Part shown: piece by piece, positions 25,972 through 34,847 of the stretch
Position numbering within the stretch: the first letter of the stretch is position 1
How the letters are laid out: every line of letters starts with the position of its first letter
Origin: Hyphomicrobiales bacterium
Lineage (GTDB): Bacteria; Pseudomonadota; Alphaproteobacteria; Rhizobiales; Rhizobiaceae
Assembly: GCA_900472485.1 (NCBI GenBank)
Contig: UCII01000023.1
Location: forward strand, 1-64,000
Direction: 5' to 3'
Length of the DNA stretch: 64,000 nt
Translations under genes and position numbers: made by a program
The notes under the pieces: model-generated
Told to the model about the DNA's origin: nothing
The model's database searches: none
The model's input: only the letters and a program-made list of their open reading frames with translations

Positions 25972-27675
25972 TTATTCGGCGTTGCGGTTCTTCAGAGCCG
26001 CACCCAGGATGTCGCCGAGCGAAGCGCCCGAGTCGGACGAACCGAACTGAGCAACGGCTTCCTTCTCTTCTGCGATTTCCAGAGCCTTGATCGACAGCAT
26101 GATCTTGCGGTCCTTCTTGGAGAAGTTGGTGACGCGGGCGTCGACAACCTGACCAACCGAGAAACGCTCCGGACGCTGTTCGTCACGGTCACGCGACAGA
26201 TCGGCGCGGCGGATGAACGAGGTGATGTCTTCGTGGTTGACGAGCTTCACTTCGATACCGCCGTCGTTGACTGCGATGACTTCGCAGGAAACGACTGCAT
26301 TCTTGCGCAGGTCGCCGGAAGCTGCTGCTTCGCCGACTGCGTCCTTGCCGAGCTGCTTGATGCCGAGCGAGATGCGTTCCTTCTCGACGTCAACGTCGAG
26401 AACGACAGCCTTGACGACGTCACCCTTGTTGAACTCTTCGATGACCTGTTCGCCCGGACGGTTCCAGTCGAGGTCGGAGAGGTGAACCATGCCGTCCACA
26501 TCGCCGTCGAGGCCGATGAACAGGCCGAATTCGGTCTTGTTCTTGACTTCGCCTTCGACTTCGGTGCCAGCCGGATGGTTGCGGGCGAATGCTGCCCACG
26601 GGTTTTCCAGCGTCTGCTTCAGGCCGAGAGAGATACGACGCTTGGTCGGATCCACTTCGAGAACGACGACTTCGACTTCCTGGCTCGTGGACAGGATCTT
26701 GCCGGGGTGAACGTTCTTCTTGGTCCAGGACATTTCCGAGATGTGGATGAGGCCTTCGATGCCCGGCTCCAGCTCGACGAACGCACCGTAGTCGGTGATA
26801 TTCGTGACGGTACCGGAAATCTTCTTGCCTTCCGGATACTTGGCCTGGATGCCATCCCACGGATCGCTCTCGAGCTGCTTCATGCCGAGCGAGATGCGGT
26901 GGGTTTCCTGGTTGATGCGGATGATCTGCACCTTGACCTGCTGGCCGATGGACAGGATTTCCGACGGATGGTTCACACGGCGCCATGCCATGTCGGTGAC
27001 GTGCAGCAGGCCGTCGATGCCGCCGAGGTCAACGAACGCACCGTAATCGGTGATGTTCTTGACGACGCCGTCAACAACCTGGCCTTCTTCGAGGTTCTGA
27101 ACGATTTCAGAACGCTGCTCGGCACGGGACTCTTCCAGAACCGTACGACGCGAAACGACGATGTTGCCGCGGCGCTTGTCCATCTTGAGGATTTCGAAGG
27201 GCTGCGGGTTGTGCATCAGCGGGGTCACGTCGCGGATCGGACGGATGTCGACCTGCGAACGTGGCAGGAAGGCGATAGCGCCGTCGAGATCGACGGTGAA
27301 GCCGCCCTTGACCTGGTTGAAGATAACGCCTTCAACGCGCTCGCCAGCTTCGAACTTGGCTTCGAGCTTGATCCAGCTTTCTTCGCGGCGAGCCTTTTCG
27401 CGCGAAAGAACAGCTTCGCCAAGCGCGTTTTCGATACGCTCGACATAGACTTCGACTTCATCGCCAACCTTGAGTGTGCCGTCCTTGGCGCGTGCACCGA
27501 ATTCCTTCAGCGCGATGCGGCCTTCGACCTTGAGGCCGACGTCTACAACGGCGACATCCTTTTCGATGGCGGTGATGATGCCCTTGGTGACATAGCCTTC
27601 AGCCAGATCGTTCTTGGCAAAGGATTCTTCGAGAAGGGCCGCGAAATCTTCGCGAGAGGGGGAAGTTACAGACAT
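25972..27675 (-). CDS. rpsA: 30S ribosomal protein S1
   Basis: This 567-residue protein binds mRNA and helps the 30S subunit start translation. It has six S1 (OB-fold) repeats; clear copies are at about 30-95, 113-178, 199-267 (TDYGAFVDLGGIDGLLHVTD), 284-354 (TDYGAFVELEPGIEGLIHIS), 371-441 (TEFGLFIGLDGDVDGMVHLS) and 458-527. The start at 27675 has AGGAGAT upstream and matches the S1 N-terminus MSVTSPSREDFAALLEESFA. It is the last gene of aroA-paiB-cmk-rpsA. The 180-base gap from cmk may carry its own promoter and S1 autoregulatory leader; I cannot define it. Confidence 0.97.
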   Translation of the reverse strand: MSVTSPSREDFAALLEESFAKNDLAEGYVTKGIITAIEKDVAVVDVGLKVEGRIALKEFGARAKDGTLKVGDEVEVYVERIENALGEAVLSREKARREESWIKLEAKFEAGERVEGVIFNQVKGGFTVDLDGAIAFLPRSQVDIRPIRDVTPLMHNPQPFEILKMDKRRGNIVVSRRTVLEESRAEQRSEIVQNLEEGQVVDGVVKNITDYGAFVDLGGIDGLLHVTDMAWRRVNHPSEILSIGQQVKVQIIRINQETHRISLGMKQLESDPWDGIQAKYPEGKKISGTVTNITDYGAFVELEPGIEGLIHISEMSWTKKNVHPGKILSTSQEVEVVVLEVDPTKRRISLGLKQTLENPWAAFARNHPAGTEVEGEVKNKTEFGLFIGLDGDVDGMVHLSDLDWNRPGEQVIEEFNKGDVVKAVVLDVDVEKERISLGIKQLGKDAVGEAAASGDLRKNAVVSCEVIAVNDGGIEVKLVNHEDITSFIRRADLSRDRDEQRPERFSVGQVVDARVTNFSKKDRKIMLSIKALEIAEEKEAVAQFGSSDSGASLGDILGAALKNRNAE

Positions 27676-27855
27676 AAAATCTCCTGGCGTGTCCCGATCA
27701 TGCAATCTGGACACTGATGCGCCGGTGGTTCGCGTTGAACAGGCCTGACCCCAGTCCGCCTCCCTTCGGGAAGCTATCCGGCGCTTGGACGGAATGTCAG
27801 GCTATCTTGAAATCGGCGGTTTCCGGCGCGAGGCGCGCGAAGGCCGCTCAAATTT

Positions 27856-28488
27856 TCAGGCATTTCGGCTCAGAGCGGCGTCGATGATCGATTTTGCCGT
27901 CTGAAACGCCGCTTCTATACTCATTTCTGAGGTATCTAGCAAGTATGCCTCTTCAGCTGGTTTCAGAGGGCTGTCGGTGCGGCCCATATCGCGTTCGTCG
28001 CGGCGCTTCACATCCTCGAAAATGGCGTCGTAATCGGCGTTGCCACCGGCTTCGATGATTTCTTCGTAGCGCCGTTTCGCCCGGACTTCGACCGAAGCCG
28101 TCACATAGAGTTTTACCGGCGCATCCGGGCAGACCACGGTGCCGATATCACGGCCGTCGAGCACGGCGCCCGGCTCCTTCTGCGCAAAACGACGCTGCGC
28201 TTCGACCAGAGCGCGGCGCACGGTCGGCATGACCGCGATCTTCGAGGCGGCCTCGCCGATCTCGTGCCGGGAGAGAACGGCCCGGTCGAGCCCGGCGAGA
28301 TCGACCTTGCGCGCCATGTCTTCGGCTATGGTCTCGTCGTCAAGCGGCTGGCCGGCATCGAGCAGGGCCTTGGCGGTGGCGCGGTAGGTGAGGCCGGTAT
28401 CGAGATGATGATAACCATAGGCTTCGGCGATCCGGCGCGCCAGAGTTCCCTTGCCGGCAGCCGCTGGTCCGTCGATGGCGATGATCAT
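27856..28488 (-). CDS. cmk: Cytidylate kinase
   Basis: This 210-residue enzyme phosphorylates CMP and dCMP with ATP. The P-loop is IAIDGPAAAGKGTLARRIAE (residues 3-22), followed by YGYHHLDTGLTYRA. The CMP-binding and lid region includes LDGRDIGTVVCPDAPVKLYV and KRRDERDMGRTDSPLKPAEE. It lacks the large insert seen in some Cmk proteins and has a normal length for alphaproteobacteria. It lies 29 bases after the PaiB-like gene and upstream of rpsA, the common cmk-rpsA order. Confidence 0.96.
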   Translation of the reverse strand: MIIAIDGPAAAGKGTLARRIAEAYGYHHLDTGLTYRATAKALLDAGQPLDDETIAEDMARKVDLAGLDRAVLSRHEIGEAASKIAVMPTVRRALVEAQRRFAQKEPGAVLDGRDIGTVVCPDAPVKLYVTASVEVRAKRRYEEIIEAGGNADYDAIFEDVKRRDERDMGRTDSPLKPAEEAYLLDTSEMSIEAAFQTAKSIIDAALSRNA

Positions 28489-28517
28489 GTCTTCTTCCGT
28501 CCCTACCCGATATCTCG

Positions 28518-29153
28518 TTATTTGCTGTAGCGACGCACCAGATCGGCCATCTCGGCGGCGTCCGTTCGATCGATTGCGCCAAGACCTCCGGCCACGCCCT
28601 GTCGGTCAGCCAGCGGCCGGTTCTGGCTCACCTTCCATTTTCCGTCAATCGTCTCAATGTCGATTTCGATGCCGATGATGCCCTTCAGCTGGGCGGCAAT
28701 GAACTCCGGCGGCGCATCCTCCACCGCCCAAGGCTGGGCGCGATCGCTCTCGTTCTCGCGCGTCAGCGCGCCGATCTGCGCGCGCAGCCAGGTGGGGTCC
28801 TCGATCGTTCGCGCCTTCCCGCGCACCTGTACGATCGCATAGTTCCAGGTCGGCACCACTTTGCCGGTCTCCCGCTTCGTCGCATACCAGGAGGGCGTGA
28901 TATAGGTATCGGCGCCCTGGAAGACGACGAGTACGGGCGCGCCGGCCGCAATCTCCTTCCATTGGCCGTTCGCCCTGGCCACATGCGCCTGCAGCGTCCC
29001 TTTCGGCGAAAGCTCCGCATTCAGGTGGAACGGCACTGCATTGGCGATCAGCCCGCCGTCACCAGCCGTGATGAGCATTCCCAGCGGGTGCGCGCGGATC
29101 AGCTGGTGCTGCGTACCGAGATCGTCTTCGCGGTGATGGGGCGGCTGATACAT
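28518..29153 (-). CDS. PaiB-family FMN-binding protein
   Basis: This 211-residue protein matches the PaiB / FMN-binding split-barrel family: MYQPPHHREDDLGTQHQLIR, HPLGMLITAGDGGLIANAVP, the PSWYATKRETGKVVPTWNYA motif, and GIIGIEIDIETIDGKWKVSQ with N-R-P-L-A-D near the C-terminus. In Bacillus PaiB was described as a negative regulator of sporulation and protease genes; in proteobacteria the role is unknown and may be an FMN- or haem-linked redox function. It sits between aroA and cmk, 95 bases after aroA and 29 before cmk, inside what is usually an aroA-cmk-rpsA block. Confidence 0.85.
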   Translation of the reverse strand: MYQPPHHREDDLGTQHQLIRAHPLGMLITAGDGGLIANAVPFHLNAELSPKGTLQAHVARANGQWKEIAAGAPVLVVFQGADTYITPSWYATKRETGKVVPTWNYAIVQVRGKARTIEDPTWLRAQIGALTRENESDRAQPWAVEDAPPEFIAAQLKGIIGIEIDIETIDGKWKVSQNRPLADRQGVAGGLGAIDRTDAAEMADLVRRYSK

Positions 29154-29248
29154 GGCTTCGGTCCGTTTGCTGAGCCATTCCCAGGGAACCCTGCCGGGAA
29201 ACCCCGTATGACAAGGCTTCGAATGGCCAATGGCGCGGTCTATCAGGC

Positions 29249-30598
29249 TTAAGTTTCGATCGTCGCGCCCAATCTTGTCATCATAGCAAAAAATTCCGGA
29301 AAGCTGGTGGCGATCATGGCGGAATCGTCGATCGTGACAGGCCGCTCGGCGGCAAGCCCCATGACGAGAAAGCTCATGGCGATGCGGTGATCGAGATGGG
29401 TGCTCACTTTGCGGCCAACGGCATTGCCCAGGCCCTTGCCGTCAGGCCTGCCGCGAACGATCAGCGAATCCTTGCCCTCGCTGCAGTCGACACCGTTGAG
29501 CTTCAACCCATCGGCGACGGCCGAGAGCCGGTCGGATTCCTTCACCCGCAGCTCCTCCAGCCCCTGCATGATGGTCGTGCCCTCTGCAAAAGCAGCCGCG
29601 ACGGCTAGCACCGGGTATTCGTCGATCATCGACGGCGCGCGCTCGGCCGGCACGGTGACGCCCTTGAGCGCAGAGGAGCGCACGCGGAGATCGGCAACAT
29701 CCTCGCCGCCCGTCATGCGCCGGTCGAGGACCTCGATATCCGCGCCCATCTCCTGCAGCATCAGGATGAGGCCGGTGCGCGTCGGGTTCATCAGCACATT
29801 GCGGATGGTGATGTCGGAGCCGGGCACGATCAATGCCGCCACCAGCGGGAATGCGGCGGAAGAGGGATCGCCGGGGACATCGATCGTCTGGCCGGTGAGC
29901 TTGCCTTGGCCCTCAAGGCGAATGGTGCGGACGCCCGTCGCATCGGTCTCGACCGAAAGTGCTGCGCCGAAACCGGCAAGCATTCTTTCGGTATGGTCGC
30001 GGGTCATGACGGGCTCGATGACCGTTGTTATTCCGGGCGCATTGAGGCCCGCCAGCAGCACCGCCGATTTGACCTGCGCCGAAGCCATCGGTACGCGATA
30101 GGTCAGCGGGCTTGCCACTCCCGGGCCGCGCAGGGTGACCGGCAGCTTGTCGCCCTCGGCCGCTCTGACCTGTGTTCCCATGAGGCGCAGCGGATGGAGG
30201 ATGCGCCCCATCGGCCGCTTCGAAAGCGAGGCATCGCCGATGATGGTAGTCTCGAAATCGTAAGCGCCGACCAGGCCCATGGTCAGGCGGGAGCCGGTGC
30301 CGGCATTGCCGAAATCGAGCGGTGCCTCCGGCGCCAGCAGCCCGCCATTGCCGGTGCCGCCGACGATCCAAACGTCGCCATCCTTGCGGATCGCAGCACC
30401 GAGCGCCTGCATGGCCCTGCCCGTGTTGAGAACGTCCTCACCCTCGAGCAGGCCGGTGATGCGGGTTTCGCCCGCGGCAAGGCCGCCGAACATCAGGGAG
30501 CGATGGGAAATGGATTTGTCGCCGGGAATGCGGATCGTGCCGGAAAGGCCGGCCGAGCGGCGTGCCACGGCTGGTTGGGGAAGGGTATCGTGCGGCAT
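29249..30598 (-). CDS. aroA: 3-phosphoshikimate 1-carboxyvinyltransferase (class II EPSP synthase)
   Basis: This 449-residue shikimate-pathway enzyme joins shikimate-3-phosphate and PEP. It has IRIPGDKSISHRSLMFGGLA (residues 22-41), the RPMGRILHPLRLMG segment, RVPMASAQVKSAVLLAGLNA, and LEELRVKESDRLSAVADGLK. Overall wording closely matches the class II enzyme of Agrobacterium strain CP4. At the position of CP4 Ala100, linked to glyphosate insensitivity, this protein has Gly100 (FGNAGTGSRL). The ATG at 30598 is chosen because the longer frame to 30697 has no conserved start. First gene of aroA-paiB-cmk-rpsA, divergent from the FYDLN-acid gene; the 273-base gap holds both promoters. Confidence 0.96.
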   Translation of the reverse strand: MPHDTLPQPAVARRSAGLSGTIRIPGDKSISHRSLMFGGLAAGETRITGLLEGEDVLNTGRAMQALGAAIRKDGDVWIVGGTGNGGLLAPEAPLDFGNAGTGSRLTMGLVGAYDFETTIIGDASLSKRPMGRILHPLRLMGTQVRAAEGDKLPVTLRGPGVASPLTYRVPMASAQVKSAVLLAGLNAPGITTVIEPVMTRDHTERMLAGFGAALSVETDATGVRTIRLEGQGKLTGQTIDVPGDPSSAAFPLVAALIVPGSDITIRNVLMNPTRTGLILMLQEMGADIEVLDRRMTGGEDVADLRVRSSALKGVTVPAERAPSMIDEYPVLAVAAAFAEGTTIMQGLEELRVKESDRLSAVADGLKLNGVDCSEGKDSLIVRGRPDGKGLGNAVGRKVSTHLDHRIAMSFLVMGLAAERPVTIDDSAMIATSFPEFFAMMTRLGATIET

Positions 30599-30871
30599 GG
30601 GCAATTCCTTTGCGATGCCGGTATTCCATCCGCATTCTGTGCTGGCTGCGTTGCTCTTGCGCCAGATGTTCTGCGGTTCACGCCAGCTGGTTAGCACAGG
30701 CCCGTTCCCCAGTCATCCCGCCATGCGCAAAAAGCACGTTCGAGGTGGCTTGAACTTTAGCTTTGACAGAAACGGCCGCAACGATTAAGGGGACCGGCTG
30801 ATATTTCCCTTAAAACGCCGGCTTCCCCGGCATTGCCGAATTTTCATTCGGCCATTCATGAGGCTTTGACA

Positions 30872-31252
30872 GTGGCGAAAGCGGAACTTGGAACAAAACG
30901 TACCGATCCCGATACCGGCAAGAAGTTCTATGACCTGAACCGGGATCCGGTGGTCTCGCCCTATACCGGCAAGTCCTGGCCCTTGTCCTTCTTCGAGGAA
31001 ACCTCCGCTTCCAAGGAAGTTCCGGAAGAAGACGAAGTGGCTGAAGTCGATACCGAAAACACGGAAGTCGAACTGGTCTCGCTCGAGGATGCCGACGAAG
31101 CGGCGGGCGGCGACGACATTCCGGATATCGGCGATGACGATGTCGAAATCGGTGACGATGACGACGATACCTTCCTCGAAGCCGACGAAGATGAAGACGA
31201 TGACGACATGAGCGACATCATCGGCGTCACCGGCGACGAAGACGACGTCTGA
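30872..31252 (+). CDS. TIGR02300 family (FYDLN acid domain) protein
   Basis: This 126-residue protein has the family N-terminus AELGTKRTDPDTGKKFYDLN, then DPVVSPYTGKSWPLSFFEE, and a very acidic C-terminal half rich in Asp and Glu (residues about 85-126). The GTG at 30872 is the start that fits the family (usually MAKAELG). Function is unknown; the conserved N-terminus lacks the cysteines of a zinc ribbon but resembles one in shape. In rhizobia it typically lies between aroA and tRNA-Ala, as here. A terminator follows 12 bases after the stop. Confidence 0.88.
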   Translation: MAKAELGTKRTDPDTGKKFYDLNRDPVVSPYTGKSWPLSFFEETSASKEVPEEDEVAEVDTENTEVELVSLEDADEAAGGDDIPDIGDDDVEIGDDDDDTFLEADEDEDDDDMSDIIGVTGDEDDV

Positions 31253-31264
31253 TCTGAAAGACAA

Positions 31265-31305
31265 TCGGCCCGGTGAAAGAAAAAATTTCCCGGGCCGAAT
31301 TTTTC
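31265..31305 (+). terminator. Rho-independent terminator after the FYDLN-acid gene
   Basis: TCGGCCCGG (31265-31273) pairs with CCGGGCCGA (31290-31298), followed by ATTTTTC. The 16-base loop is A-rich. Confidence 0.8.
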
Positions 31306-31403
31306 GGCTTGCTATCTGTGAAAACCACAAGTAATAAGCCGCCACCCCGACGGGCGAAGCGCTCGCAAGGGACCCAGGGCCGGTCAAACGGCACCATCTT
31401 GAT

Positions 31404-31479
<76 letters not shown>

Positions 31480-31842
31480 CGCTTCGCCCTTATGGGCTTC
31501 GCGTGGCGCAGCCGTAAGGCTTAATCGGCCGAGGGCGAGAAGATAGCGCTTCCGAATTCACAGCAAGAAGATTTACTTCGTTGATTCACTTTTTGTCTGC
31601 CTACGGTTATGCGGCGCGGGCAGCGGATCGGGTTTGGGTGGAGATTTGCTCCAACTAATACATTTTCTCGGAGGCCACTTCCTTGATTTGGCTGTTTGGA
31701 GAATATTGATTCACCATACCCCATTGGCTTTTACTCAGTTTGGAATGGGATTCCTTGAAGATTCAACGCTTTGGATATATATATTAACTTGCGCTCGGGA
31801 GCCTGACATCTATGGCGTCGAGACTACGGTCTCGCCCGGCGT
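31480..31842. other. AT-richer stretch downstream of tRNA-Ala
   Basis: This 363-base stretch is visibly richer in A and T than its surroundings, with ATATATATTAA near 31776-31786. CCACGC at the tRNA 3' end (31477-31482) pairs with GCGTGG (31501-31506), enclosing GCCC/GGGC, a likely processing or termination hairpin. Two short open frames lack ribosome sites and recognisable sequence. I found no second copy of the tRNA 3' end that would mark an attachment site. Confidence 0.45.
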
Positions 31843-32595
31843 CTACTTTCTTTCGAGATTTGGTCTGAAGCGCTCTCGTGGATGATGCACAATCCCGTGT
31901 CCAGCGACTGATCCATCATCCTTTGCCCTAATGCGAGAGCGGATGATCTTGGCAAGATCGCTGTCCTTCGTCGAATAAGCTCTATGGATAGCACCTGCTA
32001 TAAAGTCCGCTAGTTGTATTCCGATTGAATGGCAAGAGTCTTGAAGGAGGAGACCTTCGATCAATCGGTTATAGCCAGAGACCGTATTGCCGGGTTTTGC
32101 AATCAAGGTGTCATGGTGGGCTCGAAACAGCCGATCATCATCACGACCTCGATGATCTGCAATGATAATTCCGATACTTCTATTGTCTTGAAGGAAATAC
32201 TGAAAACGCTCTGTGAGCGGCTTGTAGGCAAAGTGGTAGAGTTCGCGCTGGCTCGTTACAGAGGCGTATTCGAAAGCGGCGCCTATGTCCGTGACGCATG
32301 CGATGATGGTCAGAGGGCTTTTCGAAACAATCCCCGCAAGCTCAATGCTGAGCGCCTTTCTCTCCTCTGCGCTTTTCCCCAACATGGGGTTTTCTGCAGA
32401 CGAATTGTGGGGCGAGAAGTAACGCCATTTCAATTCACCCCGTAACCTGTGTCGTGTTGAAAAACCTCTAATAGCTTTGGCGATACTATGCCAATCTTCG
32501 TCTTTGATGATTACCGCTCCCAGCGTAAAGTACGGCTGGTTTGGATTTGGCTTGGATGGCGGAGTTCCGCTCTCATCGATAAAGCAAAGGTGCAT
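31843..32595 (-). CDS. DUF3800 domain protein
   Basis: This 250-residue protein begins MHLCFIDESGTPPSKPNPNQ, the FIDESG signature of DUF3800. Acidic residues recur in IIIADHRGRDDDRLFRA and GIQLADFIAGAIHRAYS, consistent with the RNase H-like fold proposed for this family, so it may be a metal-dependent nuclease. DUF3800 genes are patchily distributed and frequent near mobile DNA and defence genes. Codon use is AT-richer than in neighbours, and it lies 364 bases after a tRNA, a common integration target, so I infer acquisition by transfer. It stands alone; no toxin, antitoxin or integrase is adjacent. An upstream start at 32634 is possible. Confidence 0.8.
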   Translation of the reverse strand: MHLCFIDESGTPPSKPNPNQPYFTLGAVIIKDEDWHSIAKAIRGFSTRHRLRGELKWRYFSPHNSSAENPMLGKSAEERKALSIELAGIVSKSPLTIIACVTDIGAAFEYASVTSQRELYHFAYKPLTERFQYFLQDNRSIGIIIADHRGRDDDRLFRAHHDTLIAKPGNTVSGYNRLIEGLLLQDSCHSIGIQLADFIAGAIHRAYSTKDSDLAKIIRSRIRAKDDGSVAGHGIVHHPRERFRPNLERK

Positions 32596-32721
32596 GTACA
32601 GCCCATTTAAGTTGTAAGCGCTAATACCTTGCAACGTTGCAAGATTCGAGTCTAGTTATCCTCCGCATCTCGCCAACTTCATGCTAGCCTCCAATCCTCC
32701 TTAACCCGCCCCGAATCGCCC

Positions 32722-33444
32722 ATGACCAGACAGCGCCGCCGTCGTCTCATCAAGACCCGCCGTACCGTGACGGGGTTTCTGCTTGTTGCCTCGATCGCCT
32801 TTCTGGCTGGAATGACCGATGCCGTCGGGCTGATGCTGACGGGCAATTTCGTGTCCTTCATGACCGGCAATACGACACGCGCGGCGATTGCCCTCGGAAT
32901 GGGCGAGTTCGGTCATGCGGCGGTGCTTTTCTCGGCCATCCTGACATTCATCATCGGCAACGCGCTTGGGATCGTTGTCGCCCATGCGGCGGATCGACGA
33001 GCTTTCGTGGTGCTTGCCTGCGTCAGCATCCTTCTGGCCGCTGCAGCGGGCTTTGCGGAGCCGTCGCTGCTTCTGGTACAGTTCTATCTCGTGGTACTTG
33101 CCATGGGCATGGTCAATGCCACGGTCGAGCATATCGAAGGCCTGCCGATCGGGCTCACCTATGTCACGGGTGCGCTCTCGCGATTCGGCCGCGGCATCGG
33201 CCGGTTTCTGCTGGGGGATCGCGATTTTCTCTGGACGATGCAAATCGTGCCCTGGAGCGGCATGATCTCGGGCGCCATCATCGGCGCACTTCTGGCCGGC
33301 GCCTTTGGCGCGCACGCGCTCTGGCTGGTGTCGATGGTCGCACTTGTCCTTGCGCTGTCGACGCTTTTCATCCCCCGTCCGCTGCAGCGCCGCTTCAATC
33401 AGCGCTTCGCGCCGCCGCCGCCGCTGGCACGGCGGGCGAAATAG
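32722..33444 (+). CDS. DUF1275 (YoaK-like) membrane protein
   Basis: This 240-residue inner-membrane protein has about six hydrophobic segments and the YoaK/DUF1275 hallmarks GMTDAVGLMLTGNFVSFMTG near residues 30-49 and a GNTTRAAIALG extension. The N-terminus is strongly basic (MTRQRRRRLIKTRRT), as in inward-facing starts. The family function is unknown; a transporter role is often supposed. It follows the AT-rich patch and precedes the YdcF-like gene by 71 bases on the same strand. Confidence 0.85.
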   Translation: MTRQRRRRLIKTRRTVTGFLLVASIAFLAGMTDAVGLMLTGNFVSFMTGNTTRAAIALGMGEFGHAAVLFSAILTFIIGNALGIVVAHAADRRAFVVLACVSILLAAAAGFAEPSLLLVQFYLVVLAMGMVNATVEHIEGLPIGLTYVTGALSRFGRGIGRFLLGDRDFLWTMQIVPWSGMISGAIIGALLAGAFGAHALWLVSMVALVLALSTLFIPRPLQRRFNQRFAPPPPLARRAK

Positions 33445-33515
33445 CCACATTGCAGTGCACAAAAATCTGCTAGGGAGTAAAGCGAATCGTTTGGCGACAA
33501 GCGTAAGGATGTGCC

Positions 33516-34307
33516 GTGTTCGTTTTTTCGAAACTTGTCTGGATCTTCGGTCAGCCGCTGTCGCTGGCCTTTCTGTTTGTCCTGTTGGCATTCATCGCCG
33601 CTCTGCTGCGCTGGCGAGCAACCGTCATCACCTCGACGCTCTTGTCGGCGCTGATCCTGTTCGTCTCGCTCTATACGACGGCCGGCGCTTATGTCGTTCA
33701 GGGGCTGGAGGAGCGCTTTCCGCATCCAGCCGCCGATCCCGCCGATCTGAAATGCATGATCGTTCTCGGCGGCGCCACGCAGAATGAGGTGACAACGGCG
33801 CGCGGCGGTTACGAGCTTGATTCGGCCGGCGATCGTCTGATTGAATCGCTGCGACTGGCACAGAAATATCCGCAGTCACGCATCGTGATCTCGGGCGGCG
33901 ATGGCTCGATCGGCGGCACCTATGAGGGCGATGCCGTCATCTCCGAGCGCTTCTTCACCGCGCTCGGCATTCCCACAAGCCGCTTGGTCGAGGACAAGAC
34001 CTCGCGCACGACCTTCGAGAATGCCGTCAACACCAAGGAGCTGCTGGCGCAGAACGGTCTTTCGGATTGCTTGCTCATCACTTCGGGCTTCCACATGCCG
34101 CGCTCGATGGGCATTTTCCGCAAGCAGGGCATCAATGTCGTGCCCTGGCCGGTCGATTATCGCAGCACCGGCAAGGAAAGCCTCGGCCTCGATTTCACCC
34201 AGCCCTCGCGCAATGCGCAACTACTGGCAACCGGCCTGCGCGAATGGGTCGGCTTGGTCGGCTATTACGCCGTCGGGCGCACTTCGGCGCTCTACCCGGG
34301 GCCGTAA
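33516..34307 (+). CDS. YdcF/ElyC (DUF218) family membrane-anchored protein
   Basis: This 263-residue protein has two N-terminal membrane segments (about 10-30 and 38-58) followed by a periplasmic DUF218 domain: LKCMIVLGGATQNEVTTARG, SRIVISGGDGSIGGTYEGDA, DKTSRTTFENAVNTKELLAQ and LLITSGFHMPRSMGIFRKQG. Related proteins ElyC and SanA affect envelope integrity and undecaprenyl-phosphate use. The GTG start at 33516 reads MFVFSKLVWIFGQPLSLAFL. The last codons and stop lie in the first copy of a 20-base tandem repeat. Family certain, biochemical role unknown. Confidence 0.85.
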   Translation: MFVFSKLVWIFGQPLSLAFLFVLLAFIAALLRWRATVITSTLLSALILFVSLYTTAGAYVVQGLEERFPHPAADPADLKCMIVLGGATQNEVTTARGGYELDSAGDRLIESLRLAQKYPQSRIVISGGDGSIGGTYEGDAVISERFFTALGIPTSRLVEDKTSRTTFENAVNTKELLAQNGLSDCLLITSGFHMPRSMGIFRKQGINVVPWPVDYRSTGKESLGLDFTQPSRNAQLLATGLREWVGLVGYYAVGRTSALYPGP

Positions 34308-34347
34308 CCACGTGCCCGGGGCCGTAACCACGTGCCCAGGCCCTAAC
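34295..34347. repeat. 20-base tandem repeat spanning a stop codon
   Basis: The unit CCCGGGGCCGTAACCACGTG occurs at 34295-34314 and 34315-34334 exactly, followed by a partial degenerate copy. The TAA at 34305-34307 inside the first unit ends the YdcF-like gene, so copy-number change would not alter the protein. Confidence 0.85.
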
Positions 34348-34367
34348 GATGCGCGCGCGCCGTAAAC

Positions 34368-34847
34368 CTATTTCTTTGAGATTGTGACGAATTTGACGCC
34401 GCGGACCCTGACGGTGATTTCGCAGGCGGCCTCGCCATCCTTGCGGTCGCAGAAGCGCGGATGCATCTTCATGACCAGAACCATGTTGCCGAAACGCTGG
34501 ATGAAATCATAGCCGTAGATCTTCGCCGTGGCGATCATCAGGTAGCCGCCTTCGGCCACCTGGACATAGAAATTGTAGGGGCAGCCTTCGTCCGTGCAGT
34601 AGGGTCCCTTTTCGCCCTTGCAGGTGATCTCGCCTTCATTGATGACGATATCCATCAGCTTGTCGTTGTTGATGTCCTGCTGGGTGGCGAACTTGTCGCC
34701 GAAGCTCACCTGGCCGTCGCAGCTCTTGGTGAAGTGGTCCTTCTCGAAGGCCACGGGGTCCTGCAGGATCGATTGCTGCGCCTCGGCCACGGCAGGCATG
34801 ATCACGAGAGCGAAGAGGTTGAGGATTACGATCAGCAGGGATTTCAC
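34368..34847 (-). CDS. Secreted cysteine-containing hypothetical protein
   Basis: This 159-residue protein has a clear Sec signal peptide (MKSLLIVILNLFALVIMPAV then AEA, cleaved before QQS). The mature part has six cysteines, including CKGEKGPYCTDEGCPYNFYV and FCDRKDGEAACEITVRV, which suggests disulphide bonds in the periplasm. There is an Asp-rich segment QQDINNDKLMDIVINEGE that resembles a single calcium-binding or FG-GAP-like turn. I do not recognise a family with a known function. It converges with the YdcF-like gene and is divergent from the TRIC gene, 140 bases away. Confidence 0.7.
   Translation of the reverse strand: MKSLLIVILNLFALVIMPAVAEAQQSILQDPVAFEKDHFTKSCDGQVSFGDKFATQQDINNDKLMDIVINEGEITCKGEKGPYCTDEGCPYNFYVQVAEGGYLMIATAKIYGYDFIQRFGNMVLVMKMHPRFCDRKDGEAACEITVRVRGVKFVTISKK

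Noticed and set aside
25585..27717. A 710-codon plus-strand frame over rpsA
   Set aside because: Mirror of the S1 gene with no ribosome site or recognisable domain; it also runs through a terminator.
31634..31885. A short plus-strand frame in the AT-rich patch
   Set aside because: No ribosome site, no recognisable sequence, and it overlaps the end of the DUF3800 gene.
31480..32720. A possible integrative island with att sites at tRNA-Ala
   Set aside because: No integrase and no repeat of the tRNA 3' end was found in the patch; only the composition and DUF3800 gene remain as hints.
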